From: Maritimibacter sp. HL-12
Lineage (GTDB): Bacteria; Pseudomonadota; Alphaproteobacteria; Rhodobacterales; Rhodobacteraceae
Length of the DNA stretch: 64,000 bases
Direction of reading: 5' to 3'
Assembly: GCF_900177545.1 (NCBI RefSeq)
Contig: NZ_FXBQ01000001.1
Span: 3,070,163-3,134,162 of the forward strand
Position numbers and translations under genes: made by a program
In this document: positions 57,803-64,000 of the stretch, in pieces
How positions within the stretch are numbered: position 1 is the first letter of the stretch
How the letters are laid out: each line of letters starts with the position of its first letter
The notes under the pieces: model-generated
The model's database searches: none
What the model was told of the DNA's origin: nothing
The model's input: only the letters and a program-made list of their open reading frames with translations

Positions 57803-58564
57803 TCAATCCCGCGCGGCGTCGTGAACCAGCCTCAGATGGGGTCCGCGCTGGTGTCGGCTTGCGTCGGCCTGGCGGATTTCGGCGATCTGGCGGCGCAACT
57901 GCGCGGTGCGCGGGTTGACCTTTTGCGCGCCTCCGTCGCGCCCGGCCTCCTCCCCGCCATCTCCGGTTGAACGCGTCCGCCGCGCCGGATCCTGCGGTCC
58001 GCGGTTGGCGAAGGGATCGCCGATCAGAGGTTTGGTTTCGATATCCGAGATGCTGAAGCGGCGCGGGCCCCGACCGATCTTGCCGCGCGATTGCAGCGCG
58101 CCGAGAATACGCGTGGGCCGTCCGGTCTCGTCGCGCAACGGCAACAGGATCATCTGGGCTTCGAGCGGTTCGAGGCGAAACCCGTCCTCGCTCCTGAGCG
58201 CGAGCCGCACCACCGCCGGTTCGTCGAGCACGGCTTCCAGAACCCGGGTCATCTCGCGGCGGGCATCGGGCAGGAACAGCGCGGTGACCGGCATGCCGCG
58301 CACCTCCATCCCCATGATCTCGCCGAGGTGCAGCCCGGCAAGGCGGATACGTCCAAGGCCGGGCGCGATCTTTTCCAGCATGAAGGCGAACTCGAGTACC
58401 GCCGCGATGCCGCGCGGATCGACATCGGCGCGCGTGGGCATGAGCCGACCGTTGCGCAAGCCTTCCCAGTAGCTTTCGACCGTGCCGATCGCCGGGAACC
58501 GCGCCTGCCGACGCAGAGGGGTGAGCGAGATCACCTTGTCGCCCTTCACGTAATCCATGGTCAT
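57803..58564 (-). CDS. PAS_5-type domain protein
   Basis: A 253-residue protein. The first 160 residues, with FPAIGTVESYWEGLRNGRLM, PTRADVDPRGIAAVLEFAFM and RIRLAGLHLGEIMGMEVRGM, resemble the PAS_5 (PF07310) domain of alphaproteobacteria, a sensory fold whose ligand is not known. The rest is hydrophilic and low in complexity (GGEEAGRDGGAQKVNPRTAQ). The start is ATG 58564, with AAGGAA seven bases upstream. It faces yicC divergently and ends near the DAHP synthase terminator. Confidence 0.85.
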   Translation of the reverse strand: MTMDYVKGDKVISLTPLRRQARFPAIGTVESYWEGLRNGRLMPTRADVDPRGIAAVLEFAFMLEKIAPGLGRIRLAGLHLGEIMGMEVRGMPVTALFLPDARREMTRVLEAVLDEPAVVRLALRSEDGFRLEPLEAQMILLPLRDETGRPTRILGALQSRGKIGRGPRRFSISDIETKPLIGDPFANRGPQDPARRTRSTGDGGEEAGRDGGAQKVNPRTAQLRRQIAEIRQADASRHQRGPHLRLVHDAARD

Positions 58565-58740
58565 ATCGAGGTTCCTTGTCGCATCGGCCTGGCGCCTGTC
58601 CGTTGGCGCGCGGCCCTTCGCCTCCGGTTGCCCCGGTGGGGGCGGTCTGGTAACGAAAGGACGGCGCGCCTTTTCGATGCCTCAATCTGCCACATTTTGG
58701 TCGCAAATGGGGCAAAATCTGAACAAATGGTTAACCCGCC

Positions 58741-59631
58741 ATGATCCATTCGATGACCGGTTTCGCCGCTCTGAAGGGCCACCACGAGGCCTGGAGCTGG
58801 GCCTGGGATATCCGTTCGGTCAACGCGCGCGGCTTCGATCTGCGGTTGAAACTGCCCGATTGGATCGACGGGCTGGAGCCGGCCGTGCGCAAGGCGGTGG
58901 CGGCGGCGGTGACGCGCGGCAGCGTCTCGGTGGGGCTCAGGCTCACCCGCGAGGCGACGGCGGGCGGGCCGGCGCTCGATCCCGAGGCGCTCGACCGGGC
59001 GATGGCCATGCTGGTGGAAATCTCGCAAACCGCGGTGACCCGGGGCATCGTGCTCGCGGCACCGAGCGCGGTGGAAATCGCGCAGATGCGCGGGGTGAGC
59101 GATGCCACGCCCGAGGTGCAAGACACCGCCGGTCTGCGCGCGGCGCTGATCGCCGATCTGCCGGGCCTGCTCGCGGCCCTCAACCAGATGCGCGTTCACG
59201 AAGGGGCGGTGCTGAAGTCGCTGCTTGAAACCCAGCTCGACGAGATCGAGACGCTGGTGGACAATGGGGTTGCCGCCGCAGAAGCCCGGCGCGAGGCGCA
59301 GGGTGCGAACCTGCGCGCCGCCCTCGCGCGGGTGATGGACAACACCGACGGCGCCGATCCCGACCGGGTGGCACAGGAACTGGCGTTGATCGCGGTGAAA
59401 TCGGATGTGCGCGAGGAACTCGACCGGCTCGCGGCCCATGTCGGCCAGGCCCGCAGCCTGCTCGCGGGCAAGGAGGCCTGCGGGCGCAAGCTCGACTTCC
59501 TGATGCAGGAATTCAACCGCGAGGCCAATACGCTGTGCTCCAAGGCGCAGTTTCAGGAACTGACCCGCATCGGCCTCGATCTCAAGGCGTTGATCGACCA
59601 GATGCGCGAACAGGTTCAGAACGTGGAATAG
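58741..59631 (+). CDS. yicC: YicC family protein
   Basis: A 296-residue protein. The N-terminal [20 protein letters not shown] and [20 protein letters not shown], plus the C-terminal [18 protein letters not shown], define the YicC family, an endoribonuclease-like group linked to RNA turnover and stationary-phase fitness. It is upstream of gmk as in most proteobacteria. The spacing to gmk is 11 bases. TGGTTAACC lies just before the start. Confidence 0.93.
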   Translation: MIHSMTGFAALKGHHEAWSWAWDIRSVNARGFDLRLKLPDWIDGLEPAVRKAVAAAVTRGSVSVGLRLTREATAGGPALDPEALDRAMAMLVEISQTAVTRGIVLAAPSAVEIAQMRGVSDATPEVQDTAGLRAALIADLPGLLAALNQMRVHEGAVLKSLLETQLDEIETLVDNGVAAAEARREAQGANLRAALARVMDNTDGADPDRVAQELALIAVKSDVREELDRLAAHVGQARSLLAGKEACGRKLDFLMQEFNREANTLCSKAQFQELTRIGLDLKALIDQMREQVQNVE

Positions 59632-59642
59632 GGGCAGGGCAC

Positions 59643-60284
59643 ATGGCCAAGCGGCGCGGACTTCTCATCATCCTGTCGTCGCCCTCCGGGGCGGGCAAAT
59701 CGACGCTGGCGCAACGGCTGCGCGACTGGGACCCGGAAATCGTCTTCTCGGTTTCCGCCACCACCCGTGCGCCGCGCCCCGGCGAGGTCGACGGGCGGGA
59801 ATACCACTTCACCTCTCCCGAAACCTTCAAGACCATGGTCGCCGACGGCGAGATGCTCGAACACGCCCATGTTTTCGGCCATTTCTACGGGTCGCCCAAG
59901 GCCCCGGTGGAAGCCGCCATCGCAGAGGGCCGCGACGTGCTCTTTGATATCGACTGGCAGGGCGCGCAGCAGATCCGCAACTCGTCGCTGGCACCACACA
60001 CGCTCTCGATCTTCCTGCTGCCGCCCTCGATCCGCGAACTCAAGCGCCGCCTCGAAGACCGGGGGCAGGACGAAGCGGAGGTGATCGCGCGGCGGATGCA
60101 GAAAAGCTGGGACGAGATCAGCCATTGGGACGGCTATGATTACGTGCTGGTCAACGACAACCTCGACGCCACCGAGAAGCAGTTGAAGCAGATCGTCGCC
60201 GCGACCCGGCTCAAACGCATCCAGCAGCCCGACCTCACCGAACACGTGCGCGGGCTGCAATCGGAATTCGAGGATCTGACATGA
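59643..60284 (+). CDS. gmk: Guanylate kinase
   Basis: A 213-residue kinase that makes GDP from GMP. The P-loop is [15 protein letters not shown], the GMP site [17 protein letters not shown] follows, and [11 protein letters not shown] is present. ATG 59643 is the only start giving the normal N-terminus. It sits between yicC and the gamma carbonic anhydrase gene, whose ATG overlaps its stop. Confidence 0.97.
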   Translation: MAKRRGLLIILSSPSGAGKSTLAQRLRDWDPEIVFSVSATTRAPRPGEVDGREYHFTSPETFKTMVADGEMLEHAHVFGHFYGSPKAPVEAAIAEGRDVLFDIDWQGAQQIRNSSLAPHTLSIFLLPPSIRELKRRLEDRGQDEAEVIARRMQKSWDEISHWDGYDYVLVNDNLDATEKQLKQIVAATRLKRIQQPDLTEHVRGLQSEFEDLT

Positions 60285-60805
60285 CGCTCTACGCACTCGA
60301 CGGCATCGCACCCGCCTTGCACGACACCGCCTGGGTGGCGCCCGATGCCAACCTGATCGGCAAGGTGGTGCTCGAAGCCGGGGCCTCGGTCTGGTTCGGC
60401 GCTACGCTCCGGGGCGACAACGAGACGATCACCGTGGGCGAGGGCTCGAACCTGCAGGAAAACGTGGTCTGCCACACCGATCCGGGCTACCCGCTCCTGA
60501 TCGGGCGCGACGTGACGGTGGGCCACAAGGCAATGCTGCACGGCTGCGAGATCGGCGAAGGCAGCCTGATCGGCATGGGGGCCACGATCCTCAACGGCGC
60601 GCGCATCGGCAAGGGCTGCCTGATCGGCGCGGGCGCGCTGGTGACCGAGGGCAAGGAGATCCCCGACGGCAGCCTGGTGATGGGCACGCCGGGCAAGGTG
60701 GTGCGCGACCTCGACGAGACCGCCCGCGCGGCGCTTCTGGAAAGCGCCCGGCGCTACCGCGAGAACGCGGCGCGGTTTCGGGCAGGGCTGAAAAAGCTCA
60801 AATAA
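60281..60805 (+). CDS. Gamma carbonic anhydrase family protein
   Basis: A 174-residue left-handed beta-helix hexapeptide protein. Three likely zinc-binding His are seen in [30 protein letters not shown]. These are the features of gamma carbonic anhydrase-like proteins (YrdA/PaaY group). The activity of such homologues is variable. The ATG overlaps the gmk stop (ATGA). It is of normal length. Confidence 0.9.
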   Translation: MTLYALDGIAPALHDTAWVAPDANLIGKVVLEAGASVWFGATLRGDNETITVGEGSNLQENVVCHTDPGYPLLIGRDVTVGHKAMLHGCEIGEGSLIGMGATILNGARIGKGCLIGAGALVTEGKEIPDGSLVMGTPGKVVRDLDETARAALLESARRYRENAARFRAGLKKLK

Positions 60806-60826
60806 GAATAGGCTCCCTGGTGAGCT

Positions 60827-61393
60827 TCACTCTGGAAGTCCGTTTGCTTTGAAGCTGCGAACACATAGTTCATTTGTAAACGCCTTCAATGGATCGCGAT
60901 TGGCCAACTGTGCACATGCACTAAAGACTCTTGCGTTGACCTCAATCTCCAACGCTTTTTGCTTCGCGTCTTGCTCAGCTATTCTCGCTGCAGCCTGCAA
61001 TTCCATTTCTTTCTTGCGTTCTTCAAGAACTGCCTTTCGGGCGAGTTCCAATTGGGCCTGGGCCGCAGTTGTGGTGTAGAAGTCGCCAAGTTCCGGGTAG
61101 AACTTAAGAACATCGTTGATTTGACGAACGTAGGATACACACGTGGCTCCATCTTCATTCAGTCTCTTCAATACGCCGTCTATGTTACCAACGGCCAGTT
61201 CCTCCGTGGCAATAGCAACAATTTTGTCGGCATAGGGCATAGCGGCGTCGCGCCCTTCGAAGCGGTTGTCTGCATTGGAGATTGCGTCAAGGCAGTTCTT
61301 GGTAGCCAAATCAAGTTCGGCGGCATTGGCCGAGGCGCTACTAGGGAGCCCTAAAAGTACTACCGCAAGTGAAAGAGCTTTCGAGCGTTTCAT
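60827..61393 (-). CDS. Secreted coiled-coil protein, AT-rich, unknown
   Basis: A 188-residue protein with a signal peptide (ALSLAVVLLGLPSSASA, then NAAELD). The mature part has four or five Cys and a predicted long helix around residues 115-155 (AQAQLELARKAVLEERKKEM and ELQAAARIAEQDAKQKALEI). The base composition is clearly lower in G+C than all its neighbours and codon use differs (AAT, TTA-like and AGA codons occur). It lies alone between a plus-strand operon and gpt. It looks recently acquired. No function can be given. Confidence 0.75.
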   Translation of the reverse strand: MKRSKALSLAVVLLGLPSSASANAAELDLATKNCLDAISNADNRFEGRDAAMPYADKIVAIATEELAVGNIDGVLKRLNEDGATCVSYVRQINDVLKFYPELGDFYTTTAAQAQLELARKAVLEERKKEMELQAAARIAEQDAKQKALEIEVNARVFSACAQLANRDPLKAFTNELCVRSFKANGLPE

Positions 61394-61412
61394 GAGGAAC
61401 CTCGGTGGCCTC

Positions 61413-61919
61413 CTAATCCTTGCCGCGATAGGGTTCCACGTATTGCAGCGCCATGTCCCAGGGAAAGAAGATCCAGGTGTCCTGGCTCACCTCGGTGATA
61501 TAGGTATCGACCATCGGCTTGCCCTTGGGCTTGGCATAGACAGTGGCGAAATGCGCCTTCGGCATCAGCTTGCGCACCACTTCGAGGGTTCTGCCGGTAT
61601 CGACGAGGTCATCGACGATCAGGATGCCGGTGCCGTCGCCCACCACCTCCATGTCGGGCGACTTGATCACTACCGGCTCCGACTGGCTCTGGTGCTGGTA
61701 GCTCTTCACGCTGATCGTATCGACCATGCGGATATCAAGCTCGCGGCTGACGATCATCGCCGGGGCCATGCCGCCTCGGGTGATCGCGACCACAGCCTTC
61801 CATGCCCCGCCGGCGAGCGGGCTTTGATGGTCGAGCCGCCAGGCCAGCGCGCGGCTGTCGCGGTGGATCTGGTCCCAGGAGACGTGAAAGCCTTTCTCGT
61901 GCGGCAACCGGTCGTTCAT
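61413..61919 (-). CDS. gpt: Xanthine phosphoribosyltransferase
   Basis: A 168-residue purine-salvage enzyme converting xanthine (and guanine) to nucleotides with PRPP. The PRPP loop [18 protein letters not shown] is clear, and [20 protein letters not shown] is the N-terminal block. The C-terminal [20 protein letters not shown] fits the family. The ATG overlaps the fabI stop (ATGA), so it is translated with fabI. Confidence 0.95.
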   Translation of the reverse strand: MNDRLPHEKGFHVSWDQIHRDSRALAWRLDHQSPLAGGAWKAVVAITRGGMAPAMIVSRELDIRMVDTISVKSYQHQSQSEPVVIKSPDMEVVGDGTGILIVDDLVDTGRTLEVVRKLMPKAHFATVYAKPKGKPMVDTYITEVSQDTWIFFPWDMALQYVEPYRGKD

Positions 61920-62740
61920 TCCATTTTCCCCCCGGAACCGGCGTCGATATCCGGCGCGTCGACCGCTTTCATGCCGACGACGTGGTAGCCGGCGTCAACG
62001 TGGTGAGTCTCGCCGGTCACGCCTGCGCCGAGATCGGACAGCAGGTAAAGCGCCGAATTGCCGACGTCGTCGGTGGTCACGTTGCGCCTGAGCGGCGAGT
62101 TGAGTTCGTTCCACTTCATGATGTAGCGAAAATCTCCGATCCCCGAGGCCGCAAGCGTCTTGATCGGGCCGGCGGAGATCGCGTTCACGCGGATGCCGTC
62201 CTTGCCGAAATCTTCCGCGAGGTAGCGCACGCTGGCTTCCAGCGCCGCCTTGGCCACGCCCATCACGTTGTAATGCGGCATCACCCGCTCGGCACCGTAA
62301 TAGGTCAGCGTCACGATACTGCCGCCGTTGGGCATCATCCGGGCGGCGCGGCTGGCCACGGCGGTGAAGGAATAGACCGAGATATCCATCGTCACGCGGA
62401 AATTGTCGCGTGTGGTTTCGGCGTAGCGGCCCCTGAGCTGGGCCTTGTCGGAGTAGCCGATGGCGTGAACGACGAAGTCGAGCTTGCCCCAGGTCGCTTC
62501 GAGGGCCGCGAAGAGCGCGTCGATCGAGGCGTCGTCGCCAACATCGCAGGGCAGCACGATCTCGGAGCCAAGCTGGTCGGCCAGCGGCACCACGCGTTTT
62601 TTCACCGCGTCGCCCTGGTAGGAAAAGGCCAGTTCCGCCCCCGCCTCGCGGCAGGCCCGGGCGATGCCCCAGGCGATGCTCTTGTCGTTTGCCAGGCCCA
62701 TGATCAGCCCGCGTTTGCCGTTCATCAACCCGTTTGACAT
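61916..62740 (-). CDS. fabI: Enoyl-[acyl-carrier-protein] reductase (NADH)
   Basis: A 274-residue short-chain dehydrogenase catalysing the last step of each fatty-acid elongation cycle. The NADH loop [20 protein letters not shown], the catalytic Tyr-Asn-Val-Met-x3-Lys set in [20 protein letters not shown], and [18 protein letters not shown] are present. It heads a pair with gpt. Length and start ([20 protein letters not shown]) are normal. Confidence 0.96.
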   Translation of the reverse strand: MSNGLMNGKRGLIMGLANDKSIAWGIARACREAGAELAFSYQGDAVKKRVVPLADQLGSEIVLPCDVGDDASIDALFAALEATWGKLDFVVHAIGYSDKAQLRGRYAETTRDNFRVTMDISVYSFTAVASRAARMMPNGGSIVTLTYYGAERVMPHYNVMGVAKAALEASVRYLAEDFGKDGIRVNAISAGPIKTLAASGIGDFRYIMKWNELNSPLRRNVTTDDVGNSALYLLSDLGAGVTGETHHVDAGYHVVGMKAVDAPDIDAGSGGKME

Positions 62741-62874
62741 TCGCTGTTCCCCGTCCGCTCGCTATCGGTTAAGCCGGTCTACGTCATTGCCCCGGAGGCT
62801 TCAAGCCTGCCGGGGTATGCGCGGGGTGACGGATGCCGACCCGGCGACAGCGGAGGCGATCACAGGAGGCCGAG

Positions 62875-63492
62875 ATGAGCGATCGGGGCGGGATTTTCGC
62901 GGGCGACAACCCGTTTCGGATTGCCCGGGACTGGCTCGACGAGGCCACCGAACTGGAGGTGAACGACCCCGACGCGATCGCGCTCGCGACGGTGGACGCG
63001 GCCGGGCTGCCCAATGTGCGCATGGTGCTGCTCAAGGAAATCGAGGTGTCCGATGATGACGGGGCCTTCGTGTTCTACACCAACTACGGGTCGGCCAAGG
63101 CGAGCGAGATCGAGGCGACGGGCAAGGCCGCTTTCGTGCTGCACTGGAAAAGCCTGCGCCGCCAGATCAGGGTACGCGGGCTGGTCAACCGCGAGGAGGG
63201 CGAGCAGGCCGACGCCTATTATGCCTCGCGCTCGCTCAAGAGCCGGCTCGGGGCCTGGGCCTCGCACCAGAGCCAGGCGCTGGCCTCGCGCACGGCGCTG
63301 ATGGCGGCGGTTGCCAAGCTCACGCCGAAGCTCGGCACCCATCCGCCACGCCCGCCGTTCTGGGGCGGATACCGCATAAAACCGCTTGAAATCGAGTTCT
63401 GGGCCGATGGTGCCTTTCGTCTCCACGACCGCTTTCGCTGGCGGCGCGATGCACCCGGCGAGGCCTGGAACATAACCCGACTGAACCCCTGA
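62875..63492 (+). CDS. pdxH: Pyridoxine/pyridoxamine 5'-phosphate oxidase
   Basis: A 205-residue FMN enzyme making pyridoxal phosphate, the B6 coenzyme. [20 protein letters not shown] is the FMN site, [14 protein letters not shown] is conserved, and [20 protein letters not shown] with [12 protein letters not shown] ends the fold. ATG 62875 has AGGAGG upstream and is right for the family. It is divergent from fabI. Confidence 0.96.
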   Translation: MSDRGGIFAGDNPFRIARDWLDEATELEVNDPDAIALATVDAAGLPNVRMVLLKEIEVSDDDGAFVFYTNYGSAKASEIEATGKAAFVLHWKSLRRQIRVRGLVNREEGEQADAYYASRSLKSRLGAWASHQSQALASRTALMAAVAKLTPKLGTHPPRPPFWGGYRIKPLEIEFWADGAFRLHDRFRWRRDAPGEAWNITRLNP

Positions 63493-63635
63493 GCGGGCCG
63501 GCCTCGCGGCTCGGCGGCCCCGTGCCGAGATCGGGACCTGTCCAAAAATACAGGTGAGGATTGCTTGCACATGGCAACGATCTGAACCAATTAATTACAT
63601 AGGGATGCGAACTTAACGCGGGACACGCGGATAGA

Positions 63636-64000
63636 ATGACTGAAGACAACGACTCTGGCGCACGGGAAACCCTGCGCGGGCAGGTTAAATGGTTCGATGC
63701 GACGAAAGGCTTTGGCTTCGTCGTGGCCGATCAGGGTGGGCCCGATATCCTGCTGCACGCCAACGTGCTGCGCAATTTCGGCCAGAGCTCCGTCGCGGAC
63801 GGGGCCGGGATCGAACTCGTGGCACAATCGACCAAGCGCGGGATGCAGGCGGTCGAGGTGCTTTCGATCGAGCCGCCGGAGGGATCGGTGATGCCCGCCG
63901 AAGGGCTCGCGGAGGAAATCGTCGATCTTGACGATGCCGGGCCGATGGAGCCGGCGCGGGTGAAGTGGTTCGACAAGGGCAAGGGCTTCGGCTTCGCCAA
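63636..64000 (+). CDS. Cold-shock protein with two CSD units (3' end outside window)
   Basis: The first 121 residues are visible. The first cold-shock domain holds GQVKWFDATKGFGFVVADQG and a slightly altered DILLHANVL (RNP-2-like). After an acidic linker, a second unit starts PARVKWFDKGKGFGFA at the window edge. Double-CSD proteins of this form are common in Rhodobacteraceae. They bind single-stranded RNA or DNA. The start ATG 63636 is used as it precedes the first unit by 14 residues. Confidence 0.88.
   Translation, partial: MTEDNDSGARETLRGQVKWFDATKGFGFVVADQGGPDILLHANVLRNFGQSSVADGAGIELVAQSTKRGMQAVEVLSIEPPEGSVMPAEGLAEEIVDLDDAGPMEPARVKWFDKGKGFGFA

Overview
The window is a high-GC chromosomal segment of an alphaproteobacterium, most likely a member of the Rhodobacteraceae (Roseobacter/Paracoccus group). 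Pointers are a ChpT phosphotransferase, ribosomal protein L21 with a long Lys/Ala tail and a C-terminal helix-hairpin-helix domain, an OlsB-OlsA pair, a class II DAHP synthase, an RTX/Hint_2 protein, and a two-domain cold-shock protein. I cannot name a genus. Most of the sequence is ordinary, densely packed chromosome with many ATGA/GTGA start-stop overlaps.

Bases 1-11674 form one plus-strand surface-glycan locus: three sulfotransferase-type proteins (the first cut by the window edge), three GT4 glycosyltransferases, a Wzx-type flippase, a NodU/CmcH-type carbamoyltransferase, and the GDP-mannose to GDP-L-fucose pair gmd-fcl. Together they predict an exported, fucose-containing, sulfated and carbamoylated glycan. 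One glycosyltransferase is out of frame at a run of nine G, which may be a phase-variation switch or a sequence error.

Bases 11671-23685 are mainly minus-strand: an orphan RACo-like ferredoxin/ASKHA protein, a small conserved protein, DUF2199, purF, a methyltransferase, cvpA, radA, a PqiA-like protein, alr, and a hydrolase/OsmC fusion. A plus-strand DUF3445 protein and an unknown minus-strand protein with a C-terminal membrane helix follow. Bases 23864-25879 hold glnB-glnA with an NtrC-like palindrome in the divergent control region. Bases 25880-33019 carry nnr, rplU-rpmA, a GNAT protein, obgE and proB-proA, with a triple hairpin array before obgE.

Bases 33016-38794 hold chpT, DUF3553, olsB-olsA (ornithine lipid), a degenerate ThiE-like protein, TfoX, trmJ, and a YqaA-dsbB pair. 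Three copies of a hairpin-plus-tail repeat lie just after plus-strand genes here. A tRNA-Leu(CAA) at 38933 is followed by a fragment of an IlvD/Edd dehydratase and a membrane protein.

Bases 40301-47571 are the most distinctive accessory stretch: a 1-kb gene-free region, a 1658-residue RTX protein with three copies of a domain I cannot name, cadherin-like repeats and a C-terminal Hint domain, then a second stand-alone Hint protein lacking both aligned catalytic residues. Bases 47637-53827 hold a MobA-like protein and a complete branched-chain amino-acid ABC transporter with a small secreted protein inside the operon. The remainder carries a PQQ-type sugar dehydrogenase, a GlxA-type regulator, class II DAHP synthase, a PAS protein, yicC-gmk-gamma carbonic anhydrase, an AT-rich secreted protein of foreign appearance, gpt-fabI, pdxH and the start of a double cold-shock protein gene.
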